A DNA stretch of 64,000 nt, taken from Ascaphus truei (lineage: Eukaryota > Chordata > Amphibia > Anura > Ascaphidae). Shown piece by piece: positions 46,150-58,270 of this stretch (position 1 is the stretch's first letter; each line of letters starts with the position of its first letter). The position numbers and the translations under genes are program-made. The notes under the pieces are model-generated. The model was given only the letters and a program-made list of their open reading frames with translations. It ran no database searches and was not told where the DNA came from. The DNA lies in the NCBI GenBank assembly GCA_036426205.1, contig CM071579.1, positions 18,355,998-18,419,997 of the forward strand, written 5' to 3'.

Positions 46150-47340
46150 CTGAGGCAAGTCTCCCCTACTGCTGATCACTGCGCTATGCGGGAGAGCCTG
46201 CAAGTCTCCCCTACTCCTGATCACTGCGCAGTGCGGGAGAGGCCTGCAAGTCTCCCTTACTCCGTGATCACTGGCGAGTGCGGGAGAGGCCTGCAGGTCT
46301 CCCCTACTGCTGATCACTGCGCTATCGAGAGGCCTGCAGTCTCCCCTACTCCTGATCACTTGCGCAGTCGGGGAGAGGCCTGCAAGTCTCCTCCCCTACT
46401 CTGATCACTGCTGCATGTCGAGGAGAGGCCTGCAAGTCTCCCCTACTCCTGATCACTGCGCAGTATGGGAGAGGCCTGCAAGTCTTCCCTACTCGCTGAT
46501 CTGCGCTATGCGGGAGAGGCCTGCAATCTCCCCTACTCCTGATCACTGCGCCGTCGGGAGAGGCCTGCAGTCTCCCTTACTCCTGTCCTGCGCAGTGTGG
46601 AGAGGGCCGCAAGTCTCCCTTACTCCTGATCTGACCCGCAGTGCGGGAGAGGCCCTGCAAGTCTCCCCTACTCCTGATCACTGCGCAGTGTGAGAGAGGC
46701 CTGCAAGTCTCCTTACTCCTGATCACTGCGCAGTGCGGGAAGGCCCTGCAAGTCTCCCCTACTCCTGATCACTGCGCAGTGTAGAGAGGCCTCAAGTCTC
46801 CCCCTACTCCTGATCACTGCGCAGTGGGAGAGGCCTGCAAGTCTCCTCCCCTACTCATGATCACTGCGCAGATGGGATAGGCCATGCAAGATCTCCTCTC
46901 CCCTGTACTCCTGATATCACGCGCAGTGTGGAGAGAGGCCTGCAAGTTCTCCCTACTCTCTGATCACGCACTGCGCATGGGAGAGGGCCTGCAATTCTTC
47001 CCTACTACTCTGATCACTGCCAGTTGGGAGAGGCCCTGCAAGTCTCCCTACTCCTGATCACTGCGCAGTTCGGGAGAGGCCCTGCAAGTCTTCCCTACTC
47101 CGATCACTGCGCAGGAGGCGGAGAGGCCTGCAAGTCTCCCCTACTCCTGATCACTCGCGCAGTGTGAGAGAGGCCTGCGTCTCCTACTCCTGATCACTGC
47201 CCATGGGGAAGAGGCCTGCAAGTCTCCCCTACTGCTGATCACTGCGCAGGGCGGGAGAGGCCTGCAAGTCTCCCCTACTCCTGATCACTCTGCGCATGTG
47301 CGGGAGAGGCCTGCAAGTCTCCCCTACTCCTGATCACTGC
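46150..47340 (-). repeat. 46 bp minisatellite array, inverted, about 26 units
   Basis: Complement of the 40861-42100 unit (CTCCCCTACTCCTGATCACT then GCGCAGTGCGGGAGAGGCCT). Many indels. Confidence 0.95.
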
Positions 47341-47360
47341 GCAGTGATCATGAGTAGGGG
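47321..47360. repeat. Palindromic junction between head-to-head 46 bp arrays
   Basis: Centred between 47340 and 47341, CCCCTACTCCTGATCACTGC is followed by its near-exact complement, GCAGTGATCATGAGTAGGGG (one mismatch). The array orientation flips here. Confidence 0.95.
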
Positions 47361-48385
47361 AGACTGCAGGCCCCTCTCCCCCCCCCACTGCGGCATTGAT
47401 CATCACGTATGTGAGACTTGCAGCCTCTCTCAGCACTGGGCAGTGATCATGAGTAGGAAGACTTGCAGGCCTCTCTCACCCTGCGCAGTGTCATAGTAGG
47501 GGAGAACACTTGGCAGGCCTCTCCCGCACTGCGCAGTGATAGGAGTAGGGAAGACTTGCGGGCCTCTCCCGCACTGCGCAGTGACAGGAAGTAAGGGAGA
47601 CTTGCCGGCCTCTCCATACTGCGCAGTGATCAGGAGTAGGAAGACTTGCAGGCCTCTCTCACACTGCGCATGCTCATGAGTAGGGGAGACTTGCAAGGCC
47701 TCTCTCCACTGCGGCAGTGATCAGGAGTAGGGGAGACTTGCAGGCCTCTCCCATCTGCGCAGTGATCAGAGTAGGGGAGACTTGCATGGCCGCTCCCGCC
47801 TGCGCAGTGATCAGGAGTAGGGGAGACTTCAGGCCTCTCTCAACTGCGCAGTGCTCATAGGGGGAACCTTGGCATGGCTCTCCCGCTGCCCAGTGATCAT
47901 GAGTAAGGAGCTTGCAGCCTCTCTCACCTGCGCAGTGATTTCAGGCTTAGGGGAGACGGTGCAGGCCTCTCCCGCCTGCGCAGTGATCCGGGTAAGGTAG
48001 ACTGAGGCCTCTCTCCACACTGCGCAGTGATCAGGAGTAAGGGAGACTTGCCGGCCTCGTCCCCGCACTGCGCATGATCAGAGTAGGGAGCGTTGCAGGC
48101 CTCTCCCCGCATAGCGCAGTGATCAGCAGTAGGGAAGAATTGCAGGGCTCTCCCATACTGCGTTCATGACAGGAGTAGGGGGAGACCTTGCAGGCCTCGT
48201 CCCGCACTGCGCATGCTCAGAGTAGGGGAGACTTGCGGCCTCTCCGACTGCGGCAGGGATCAGGAGTAGGGAGACTTGCAGCCTTCCCGCATAGCGCAGT
48301 GATCACAGTAAGGGGAGACTGGCAGGCCTCCTCCCGCCACTGCGCAGTGATCAGAGTTAAGAGACTGCAGGCCTCTCCGCATTTT
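47341..48385 (+). repeat. 46 bp minisatellite array, forward, about 22 units
   Basis: Same unit and orientation as 40861-42100, with heavy indel load. Confidence 0.95.
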
Positions 48386-48399
48386 CCGGGCTGCCACCC

Positions 48400-50250
48400 C
48401 CCTCTCCTCCCACCCCATGGTATTGCCTCTCTCCTCCCCCCATGCTGGGCCATCTCCCACCCCCCTGGGAGTAACCATGCTGGCCTCCTTTCCCTCTCCC
48501 AACACATTCCATTGCTTTTGACTCTCCCTATCCCCGCCCCACGTTTTCTTTTTGTCTCGCTGCCTTTTCTTCTCTCCCCACTTTTCCTCATGCTGCCTCC
48601 CTCCTCTCCTGTCATGCTGCTGTTTCTCTCCCTTCCACTTTACCTCTTATGCTGTTCCTCTTGTCCTACCTGCCCCCCCCCGTGCTCGCCCCTCTCTCTA
48701 CCGCCCCACACCAGCCATCATGATGACTATCGCCCTCTCCCCACCCCAGATAGCTGCCTCTCCACTGTACTCCCTCCCCACCCCAGGGCTTTGCCTCACA
48801 CCTCTTTCGCCCCCTCCGCCTTCCATTGCTGCTGCCTACTCTGCCTTCCCCCCCAATTTTTTTAGGCTAGTCCTTTGGCACTCCGCTCCTCCCCCCCCAT
48901 GCTTGATCTCTCATCCCCCCCCATGCTGCCTTCTCCACGCACCGCCATCCCCTGGCTGCCTCTACCTCCTTTTCCACACCATGCGCTGCTCGCCTCTCCA
49001 TCCCCCAAAACAGGCACGCCTCCTCTCTCGCCTCCCATTGATGCCCCACAGCTGATCCCCTCTTCTGCGCCTCATTGTCCCCTCTCATGCTGCCTCTCTC
49101 TCTTCCCCCTGTCCAGGCTTTTGCCTCTCTCTCTCCGCCCCACATGCTGCCTCTTCGTCCCTCCAATGCTGCCTCTCTCATCCTCCCAACCCCCATGCTG
49201 CTTCTATCTACTATCCCCCCCCCCCATGCTTGCCGCTCTCCCTCCATGCTCGGTGCTCCCCTCCCATATGCTGGCCCACCTCGGCCACTCCATGCTAGCC
49301 TCTCTTCCCCCCATGACTGCCCTCTCCCCTCCCCACCTACATGATGCTGCCTCTCTCCCCCCATCTGCCTCTCTCCCCCCATGCCTGGCCTCTTCTCTCT
49401 CGTCCACCCTCTAAATTGCATTGCCTCTCTCTCTCCTTCTCATGCTGCATTCTCATCTCTCTCTCTCCCTTCTCATGCTGCCTGCTCTTCTCCTTCTCAT
49501 GCTGGCCTCTCCTCTCCCCCCCATGCTGCTCTCCCCCAATGCTGCCCTCCCATCCCCCCATGCTGCCCTCTCCCCATGCTGCCCCCTCTCCCCCCAGACA
49601 TGATTGCCCCTCTCTGCCCCCCATGCTGCCCCTCTCCCCCCCCATTTGCTGGCCTCTCTCCCTCCCCCTACCCCATGCTGCCTATCTCCCCCCCCATGTG
49701 CCTCTCGCCCCCCCCCATGCGGTCCTCTCTCCGCCCCTCTTCATGCTGCACTCTCTCTCTCTCTCCCCCTTCATTGCTGCCTCATCTGTCTCTCCCGCCT
49801 TATCATTGCTGCCTCTCTCTCTCTCCCCTTCTCAGGTGCGTCTATCGCTCTCTCCCCCTTCTTCATGCTATGGGCTTCTCTCTCCTTCTCATTGCTTGCC
49901 TCTATCACTCCCCGCCTGCTCCTCCTCTCACCCCCCCATTTGTTGTGGCTTGCCTACTCTCCTCCCCCCCCAATGCTGACTCTCTCCCGACCCATTGCTG
50001 CCTCTCGTCCCGCCGCCCATGCTGCGTCTCTCCGCACCCCATGTGCATCTCTCCCCCTCCTCTCATGGCTGACTCTCTCCTCCCCCCTGCCTGCTCCATC
50101 TCTATCTCTTCTTCTCATTGCTGACCTCTCTCTTCCTACCCCTTGTCGATCATGCTGTGCCCCCTCTCTCTGTCTCAACTTCTCATGAGCATCTCTCTTT
50201 CTCTCAGTTCCGGCTCAATTGCTTTGACACTCTCTCTGAGGCCTTATCTC
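48400..50250 (+). repeat. Pyrimidine-rich minisatellite (CCCCCCATGCTGCCTCTCTC)n
   Basis: About 1.85 kb of C/T-rich sequence in which CATGCTGCCTCTC and close variants recur every 20-30 bases. Leu/Pro/Ser-rich plus-strand frames up to 247 codons and Gly/Arg/Glu minus-strand frames are translations of the repeat, not genes. Confidence 0.9.
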
Positions 50251-50291
50251 TGCGTGTGCCATCTGCTCTCTATCATTCTCATGATGCCAGG

Positions 50292-51966
50292 GGGGGAGAG
50301 AGAGAGACGCACACCGAGAATGGGGGAGGGAGACGCACACAGAGAATGGGGGAGAGAGAGAGACAGAGAATGGGGTAGAGAGACGCACACAGAGAATGGG
50401 GTAGAGAGATGCACACAGAGAATGGGGGAGAGAGACGCACACACAGAATGGGGGAGAGAGAGAGACAGAGAATGGGGAGAGATTCACACACAGAGAATGG
50501 GGAAGAGCGAGACACACAGAATGGGGGAGAGAGACAAACAGAGAATGGGGAGAGATTCACACACAGAATGGGGGAGAGAGAGAATGGGGAGAGACAGAAT
50601 GGGAAGGGTGGAACGAGAATGGAGTGATGGGGGGAACGACAATGGAGGGATGGGAGGGAGAGAGAATGGGTGTGTGTAAGGCTGCGTCCCCGATAGCGCT
50701 GAGCGGGCGGCGGTTACTTACATATATAGCTATATGTAAGTCCCCGCTCACGCTGTGCGCACGGCACTCGTGCGCGGACACACACGCTCACCCGCCCTCG
50801 ACGCTTAAGTAAACACAAACCCTATACTTACCCGCGCGCTCAACTCCCCGCAATGCCCCCCCCCCTCCCCCACGCGCACGTACATGCAGGACACCCGGCG
50901 CTCATGCTTGGAGTGCTCTCCAAGCATGAGCGCCCTCAGCGCCAGCTCCCTGCTTGCTCGCTGAGGCGCGCTGAGGCTCAGGGAAAGAGGGTGCTTTCCC
51001 TGGCCTTGCGGTTGCTTACCGCACGCGCTGTCAGGGGGCGGGCGCGACAGTGGGGGGGGGTGGGCGGGGGGCGCCATGAGGGCGAACCAGCTCCGTGACG
51101 TCCCTGGCCCGCCCCCGGCGCGCGACGGGCCGGCAAGCGAGGGAATTTTAAATTCCCCTAAGACCTGCGCTTCCGCAAGCGCGCGGAAGCGTAAGCGAGC
51201 CCCTACTAAAGCCGCTCTAATTGCGGCTGTAGGGGCTCAGTGCTGAGCGGGAGCGCGCCTCAGCACGCTTCCGCCAGCAAGCGGTAAACATGGCCAAGGC
51301 CTAAGAAGGGGGGACAGAGAGCGGCGGAGAGACATAAAGCGCAGTTGGTGATGTCATTTGTTTTAGAAATATTTTTTTTTAATGTGTCCCGGTTTTTACT
51401 TTTGTCACCCTACATGAGCCGAGACTTCTTCGCTTGTACAGCTGACACCTCATCCGAGAGGAGCTATGGTGATCTCGGTGATCACGGCGCCCACGGCGGA
51501 GCTGGCTAGACATCCTGGTCATGGTTTGTAGTTTAGGTAGGCCGGAATCTGTCGTGTAGCAAACAAACAGCTAATCACGAGTCAGACGCCACAGCTGGTC
51601 AAGTCTTGTCGCAGAGTATAGAGTAGGGGTGGCCAACTCCAGTCTTCAAGGGCCACCATCAAGTCAGGTTTTAAGGATATCCCTGCTTCAGCACAGGTGG
51701 ATACATTAGTCCCTGCTTCAGCAGAGGTGGTGCAGTCATTGACTGAGCCACTGGTTGAGCCACCTGCGCCGAAGCAGGGATATCCTTAAAACCTGACGTG
51801 TTGGTGGCCCTTGAGGACTGAAGTTGACGACCTCCTGTGTTAGGTGTTCTTGTGGACTTGAGATGGGAACCCCCTGATCCAGAGTAAACTGCACAATCAC
51901 GCCAACGAATATAACTACGTGGAAATATTTAGGAAGACAGGCCTGAAAGTTACATGTTTCCCATCC
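50292..51966 (-). repeat. Right arm of the large inverted repeat (pairs with 42104-43787)
   Basis: Contents mirror the left arm: GAGAATGGGGGAGAGAGACG minisatellite (50300-50680), GC-rich TIR element starting TAAGGCTGCGTCCCCGATAG (50688), hairpin GCGCTCATGCTTGGAG (50900), GGGAATTTTAAATTCCCCTA (51140), the hAT-like MITE (51624-51838), and the outer end CCAACGAATATAACTACGTG (51901). Similarity is roughly 85-90 percent by eye. Confidence 0.9.
51624..51838. mobile_element. hAT-like fold-back MITE inside right arm
   Basis: TAGGGGTGGCCAACTCCAGT, TTTTAAGGATATCCCTGCTT, and the mirrored AAGCAGGGATATCCTTAAAA then GGCCCTTGAGGACTG. Better preserved than the left-arm counterpart. Confidence 0.88.
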
Positions 51967-52460
51967 TCCACTCACCAGTAGGACTTTGCAAAGCCCTGTT
52001 ACAGTAGATGCTGGAAACCAGATAGCACTTCTTAGTAATCTTTCCATCACGCCTCTCCCTGGCACTTTCCTAGAAACCTAAACACTGCTGATCAATCATT
52101 TTTATTTATTCAAAAATTCATTTCCTTAAAAAAAAATTAAAAAGACGAGTTGTTCTTGTTATCTCCAGCCACCCGAGTCTACAATCCATGCCTGTTATAA
52201 AAGGAACAAAAAATGTAAATATAATAACAGTAAATGCAAGTTGAATTCAACAAAGCCTCCTGCTGGTGGAGATGTTTATTTATGAACCTCTCAGGCAATA
52301 AATGGGTTAAAGATTGATGCTGGAGGCAAGTCGGGGTAATGTCGGAGAGAAAAGTGGGCATTTTGTAAATGAATTGTATCGTGTTTATTGGGTAACCTCG
52401 CATACTGACACTTCTCCTTATCAAGGCAGCACACGTGGGAAAACATTGGAGCAAAGTACT
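51967..52460. other. No gene seen
   Basis: Nothing recognised. Confidence 0.5.
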
Positions 52461-52656
52461 TTAGATTGTAAGCTCTTCGGGGCAGGGACTCCTTTTCCTA
52501 AATGTCACTTTTATGCCTGAAAGCGCTTCTTGCCATTGTGTTATTTGTATTGTTTGGTATTTATATGATTGTCACGTGTATTACTGCTGTGAAGCGCTAT
52601 GTACATTATTAGCGCTATATACATACATACATACATACATACATACATACATACAT
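52461..52656 (+). mobile_element. L2-like LINE/SINE 3' tail
   Basis: TTAGATTGTAAGCTCTTCGG, GGCAGGGACTCC, GCTGTGAAGCGCTATGTACA, then AGCGCTATATACATACATAC with (CATA)n. Confidence 0.9.
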
Positions 52657-52739
52657 GAACCCTAAAGTGCCTGTATGACATACAGAGCACATCATGGCGT
52701 GGATGTTCCATTTACATCACCTGGGCGACAGGTGTGGTC

Positions 52740-53180
52740 CTGTGATCAGTGGCACACTTATACATTCAGGAACTTACCTGTGCCCGCCTGTGTCTGTCAC
52801 CTGTACCCGCCGCCTGTGCCCGCCGCCCCATGCTTCCCCATCCCAATCCAGCGTCAAATGATGCCGCCGATGTCACCAACGTGATGGCGCTCGGCGTCGC
52901 GTTACCATGCTAGCGTGGCGTCATGACATCATTTGACGTAGCGACGTCACGGTTGCCATGGCAACAAGACACTGTGTGACGTATGTGGCGTCATTTAACG
53001 CTCGATTTTGAAGCAGAAGCAGGGCGGCAGAACGGAGGCGGCCGGCACAGGTAAGTCTCTTCCCATTAGGTCTGATTGGCCCGGCAACACGGCGAATGCT
53101 AATGGAGACGGACATCTTTGCCGCCCCCAAAAAAATTCCGCCTTAGGCCCGGGCCTAATGGTAAATTTGACACTGCATTC
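52740..53180. mobile_element. GC-rich palindromic non-autonomous element (family with 19790-20240)
   Basis: ACTTACCTGTGCCCGCC on the left is mirrored by GGCGGCCGGCACAGGTAAGT on the right. The middle has GCGTCAAATGATGCCGCC and TGACATCATTTGACGT. The right flank GCCTTAGGCCCGGGCCTAAT matches 20190-20215. Confidence 0.78.
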
Positions 53181-53479
53181 AGGGTTCTGTAGAGGTGATA
53201 AGTGGTCACCCAACCTCAAGGGATCCCCTGGTTCCCGAGACATTTCGTTTTTGTTGTGCCGGTTTTGACACACAAATATTGGCTGCTGCGTGGAAAATAT
53301 TCCTGCCTGGTGGACAAACCTTGGTGCGGTTGGGGTACCACAGATCAGCTCTGGGGGCTCCCCTGGGGGTTAAGGTAAGGAAAACCAAAAATTGTGAGCG
53401 GGTAGGTGGGACTGCCGCTTTAAAATGCATGAATTTAAATGCTGCTGAAATCTTTTTAAAGCATTAAATAAAAACCACC
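53181..53479. other. No gene seen
   Basis: Nothing recognised. Confidence 0.5.
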
Positions 53480-55845
53480 CTAGGTATGAAGCACCTAAAT
53501 ACGTACCGCCCTAGGTATGAAGCACCTAAATACGTACCGCCATAGGTATGAAGCACCTAAATACGTACCGCCCTAGGTATGAAGCACCTAAATACGTACC
53601 GCCCTAGGTATGAAGCACCCTAAATACGTACCGCCCTAGGTATGAAGCACCTAAATACGTACCGCCCAGGGTATGAACACCTAAACGTACCGCCCTAGTA
53701 TGAGCACCCTAATATACCGTACCCGCCTAGTATGAAGCACCTAAATACGTACCGCCTAGGTAGAGCACCCTAAATACTACCGCCATAGGTATGAGCACCT
53801 AAATACCTACCGCCTAGTATGAAGCACTAAATACCTACGCGCCATAGGTATGAAGCACCTAAACCTCCGCCCTAGGATACCACCTAAATACCTACCCGCC
53901 CTGGTATGAAGCACCTAAATAGTACCGCCCTAGGTTTATTGAAGCACCTAAATTACCGCCCTAGTATGAAGCAGACCCAAATACCTACCGCCATAGGTAT
54001 TGAAGCACCCTAAATACGTACCCGCCATAGGTATGAAGCACCTAAATACCTACCGCCTAGGTATGAAGCACCTAAAATACGTCCACTCGCCCTAGTATGA
54101 AGCACCTAAATACGCCCCCTAGGTATACACCTAATACGTACCGCCCTAGGTATGAAGCACCTAAATACGCACCCAGGAAAATGATAGCGTACCGCCTAGG
54201 TATGAAGCACCCTAAAATACCTACCGCCCTAGGTAGGAAGCACCTAAATACGTACCGCCCTAGGTAGAGCACTAAATACCTACCGGCCCGATGGTCTGAA
54301 GCACCTAAATATACCGCCATAGGTATGAAGCCCTAAATACCTACCGCCTCTAGGTATGAAGCACCTAAATCCTACCGCCCTAGGCTATGAATGCACCTAA
54401 CTACCTACCGCCCAGTGATGCCGCACCTAAATACTACGCCCTGTTGAAACACCTAAATACCTACCGCCCTAGGTATGAAGCACCTAAAATACATACCGCC
54501 ATAGGTATGAGACCTAAACTCCCGCCCTAGGTATGAAGCACCTAAATACCTACGCCCTAGGTATGAAGCACCTAAAACACATACCGCCATAGGTAGAAGC
54601 ACCTAAAATACCACCGCCCTAGGTATGAAGCACCTAAATACCTACCCGCCTAGGTAATGAAGCACCCTAAATCACATACCGCCATCAGGTATTAAGCACT
54701 AAATAACGTACACCCCTAGGTATTAAGCACCTAAATACCCCAGTAGCCCCACTAACCGCTTGAAGCCACCTAAATACCTATACCGCCCCTAGGTATGAAG
54801 CACCTAAACTACCGTACCGCCCTAGGTATGAAGCACCTAATCCTACCCCTAGGTATGAAGCACCTAAATACTACCGCCATAGGTATGAAGCACCTAAATA
54901 ACGTACCGCCCTAGGTATGAAGCACCTAAATACCTACCCGTCCTAGGTATGAAGCACCTAAATACTACCGCCCTAGGTATGAAGCACCAATACGTACCGC
55001 CCTAGGTATGAGCACCTAAATACCTACCGCCCTAGGTATGACCCCTATACCTCTCCGCTAGGTATGTAAGCACCTAATATACGTACCGCCCTAGGTATGA
55101 AGCACCTAAATACCTACCGCCCCGAGGTAGAAGCACACTAATACCTACCCCCTGGTATGTAAGCACCTAAATACGTACCTGCCATAGGTATGAAGCACCT
55201 AAATACCACCGCCCTAGGTATGAGCACCTAAATACCTACCGCCCTAGCTATGAAGCACCTAAATACCCTACCGCCTAGCTATTGAATCACACCTAAAATA
55301 ACCTACCGCCTAGGTATGAAGCACCTAAATACCTACCGCCCCTAGCTATGAGCACCTAAATACCTACCCTGGCCCTGTAGAAGCACTTAAACTACGTACC
55401 GCCCTAGGTATGAAGCACCTAAATACGTACCGCCATAGGTATGAAGCACCTAAATACGTATCGCCATAGCTATGAAGCACCTAAATACGTACCGCCCTAG
55501 GTATGAAGCACCTAAATACGTACCGCCATAGCAGGTATGAAGCACCTAAATACGTACCGCCATAGGTATGAAGCACCTAAATACGTACCGCCATAGCTAT
55601 GAAGCACCTAAATACGTACTGCCCTAGGTATGAAGCACCTAAATACGTACCGCCCTAGGTATGAAGCACCTAAATACCTACCGCCATAGCTATGAAGCAC
55701 CTAAATACGTACTGCCCTAGGTATGAAGCACCTAAATACGTACCGCCATAGGTATGAAGCACCTAAATACGTACCGCCATAGGTATGAAGCACCTAAATA
55801 CGTACCGCCATAGGTATGAAGCACCTAAATACGTACCGCCATAGA
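53480..55845 (+). repeat. 31 bp minisatellite array, about 76 units
   Basis: Each unit is GAAGCACCTAAATACGTACC followed by GCCCTAGGTAT, with CATAGG and CCTACC as recurrent variants. Units at 53480-53660 and 55380-55845 are nearly perfect; those between carry many single-base indels. The unit holds TACGTA and CCTAGG palindromes. Confidence 0.97.
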
Positions 55846-55910
55846 TGCTGCCGGATCACGTTGCGACTTCCTGTTGGTTCCTGTTCAACTGGAGATTTAA
55901 GCCTCTATAT

Positions 55911-56085
55911 CAGAAGTGGCCAACTCCAGTCCTCAAGGGCCACCACCAGGCCAGGTATTAGGGATATCCCTGCTTCAGCACAGTCTTTGACTGAGCCACT
56001 GATTGAGCCACCTGTGCTGAAGCAGGGATATACTTCAAACATAAACCTGTTGTTGGCCCTTGAGGACTGGAGTTGGCCAGTCCTG
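55911..56085. mobile_element. hAT-like fold-back MITE with target duplication
   Basis: Begins CAGAAGTGGCCAACTCCAGT and ends GGAGTTGGCCAGTCCTG. Flanking octamers CTCTATAT (55903-55910) and CGCTATAT (56086-56093) match at seven of eight positions. Typical compact member of the family. Confidence 0.92.
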
Positions 56086-56109
56086 CGCTATATTCTTCAC
56101 CCGGTCAGG

Positions 56110-56212
56110 GACGCTATCTGCAGCGCCTACGGAGGTAAGTATCATGAAAGCGGGGGGTCCCCAGGGTTTAAATTAATGCGACTCAGCTCCGGAGACCCCC
56201 TAGGCTTCCCAC
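56110..56212. mobile_element. Partial nested-palindrome MITE
   Basis: The right terminal hairpin: GGAGGTAAGTATC, GGGGGGTCCCCAGGGTTTAA, CAGCTCCGGAGACCCCC. Confidence 0.75.
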
Positions 56213-56344
56213 CTATAAGAAAAAGAAAACCTAGGCGAAGCGGCTCCTGTAAATAGAAGGCATAGACCCAAAAGTCGAGCAAACCCCCATCTTCAATGTC
56301 AACCGAAAAACCGAACTAACATGGTCAGCAAAAGCACTATTGAG

Positions 56345-57041
56345 GTATTGTATTGTATGTCTTTATTTATATAGTGCCATTAATGTACATAGCGCTTCAC
56401 AGCAGTAATACATGTGGTAATCAAATAAATAACAGATAATATAAATAACAGATCATGGGAATAAGCGCTTCAGATATAAAAAGTAACATTAAGGAAGAGG
56501 AGTCCCTGCCCCGAGGAGCTTACAGTCTAATTGGTAGGTAGGGAGAACGTACAGAGACAGTAGGAGGGAGTTCTGGTAAGTGCGTCTGCAGGGGGCTAAG
56601 CTTTATATCATGTGTCCAGTATTATCCACAGTGCTATTCATATGCTTCTTTAAGCAAGTGTGTCTTAAGGTGGGTCTTAAAGGTGGATAGAGAGGGTGCA
56701 AGTCGGGTACTGAGGGGAAGGGCATTCCAGAGGTGCGGGGCAGTTAGTGAGAAAGGTTTAAGGCGGGAGAGGGCTTTAGATACAAAGGGGGTAGAAAGAA
56801 GACATCCTTGAGAAGAACGCAAGAGTCTGGATGGTGCATAACGAGAAATTAGGGCTGAGATGTAAGGAGGGGCAGAAGAGTGTAAAGCTTTAAACGTGAG
56901 GAGAAGAATGGAGTGTGAGATGCGGGATTTGATCGGAAGCCAGGAGAGGGATTTCATGAGGTATACAAAATTCCCCCAAATTCTTCTGAGACACAAAGAA
57001 TAATCATACACCGAACTGATACAATGCGCGAAAGATAACAC
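56345..57041 (-). mobile_element. L2-like LINE 3' end with RT C-terminal frame
   Basis: The minus-strand frame ending at 56634 reads SLSWLPIKSRISHSILLLTF, then KALHSSAPPYIS, FSLTAPHLWNALPLSTR, and STFKTHLKTHLLKEAYE before the stop. This is the classic C-terminal tract of L2-clade reverse transcriptase proteins. The 3' UTR follows, with the complement of GACTGTAAGCTCCTCGGGGC, to the 3' end CTTTATTTATATAGTGCCAT at 56357. It is the best-preserved copy here. 5'-truncated, so inactive. Confidence 0.92.
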
Positions 57042-57629
57042 GCAGACCTTTTACAGCAAATTTGCATCCAGGATTCAACTCCAGCTCAGCAAATCGCTGC
57101 TTGCAAAGAAGCCTTTTTATTAACCTTGTCAAATGGCTGTACATCAAAGAGGATTAAGTTGAGCAGCAGGGTTTTGGGGTTTTAAACGGAACCCCTTCGT
57201 TATGGGGGAAATGGGGTCAGTTTTTCTGTGTTATTATATATAGAGAGAAGGGGAGAGAGAGAGGGGGGGAGGGAGAGATGGCGAGAGAGAGCAAACAAGG
57301 CAGGTATTCCATATTACCTAAAAATAGATTTTTCTGCATTATGGTGTGCTGGCCTTTTTTGATCAATGATTGATACTCAACTGTATCTAGGTGGCCTGCA
57401 TCCTAAATTGACTCTTGACTCTCCCTCTCTCCTTCTCTCTATCTCCCTCCTTGTTTGCTTCCCTCCTGGCAGTAAGTCCTGGTATAAGCAGGCCTTGCCA
57501 GTAGTTGATATGGTGTTTTCCCCCTCCTTGGTGCTGCACTTGAGTGACAGTGTGAGGCGGTGACATCAATCAGGCCTGGGCATGACCAATCATGAGTCGG
57601 ACCAGGTGCCCTCCTACTGGCTGTACTTT
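57042..57629. other. No gene seen; GA-rich tract at 57241-57295
   Basis: GAGAGAG/GGGAGAG low complexity at 57241-57295. The rest is unremarkable. Confidence 0.55.
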
Positions 57630-57695
57630 CTAATGTGAAGCGCTATGTACACTAATGGCGCTATATAAATAAAGAAATACATACGTACATACGTT
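57630..57695 (+). mobile_element. L2-like LINE/SINE tail fragment
   Basis: AATGTGAAGCGCTATGTACA, TAATGGCGCTATATAAATAA and a CATACGTA tail. Confidence 0.82.
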
Positions 57696-58270
57696 AAGAG
57701 CAGGTACCGCTCCAAATTCGTTAGTGCCTTTCCCCACTTGAGGAAGGCAGGTCACACATTAGTGGTTGGAGAGGCTGATTATTGGGCCTTCTCCAGTCCT
57801 CTTCCCTCCGGGGGAAGAGTGAGTGTGACTATACCTCTGCCTCTGCTAGGGAAGCAGGGAAGAGCTAGGACAGCTGCGGGTGCCCTTAGCCTGTAGTGGC
57901 GGTACAGGGATTATCCTTCAGTGGTAGCTGAGAAGTACTGCATTGGGCAGAAGCCTGCCGTGTAACTGTGCTGTACAGAAGACAATAAACCCGTTCCTGT
58001 TTGCATATACCTCCTGCCTGGTGCGTGACCTTACTGGGGGAGAGGTAATCGTTCTACCGTGGGAGATCATCTGCAGTTCCCTGGAGCCTACGGCAGATGG
58101 AGGCACTGCACTGCTAAAGAGATATTTAGAGTATGAACCCCAGAAGCCTAGTTCTGTGTCCCCACTACCAGCGGCGGACGACTCAGCCCTCCTGTTACCA
58201 GCAGGTATCATGCACCACACGACCAGTAATGGCAAAATGTCCCACTGGATGGGGGAAACACCGTTACATT
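57696..58270 (+). mobile_element. Possible solo or partial LTR
   Basis: A polyadenylation-like GACAATAAACCCG at 57980-57992 is followed by a GC-balanced U5-like stretch to CACCGTTACA at 58259-58268. Then comes TTTGGAGGCGCTGCTGAG, which could be a primer-binding region, since many retroelements have TGG just after the LTR end. No start motif or gag frame is certain, so this is tentative. Confidence 0.4.

Noticed and set aside
40861..48385. Regularly spaced 46 bp repeats suggestive of a CRISPR array
   Set aside because: Units are directly adjacent with no unique spacers, in a vertebrate genome, so this is a minisatellite.
48188..50188. Leu/Pro/Ser-rich frames up to 247 codons that resemble membrane proteins
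   Set aside because: All follow the CCCATGCTGCCTCTCTC minisatellite in several overlapping frames; no splice sites or non-repetitive domain.
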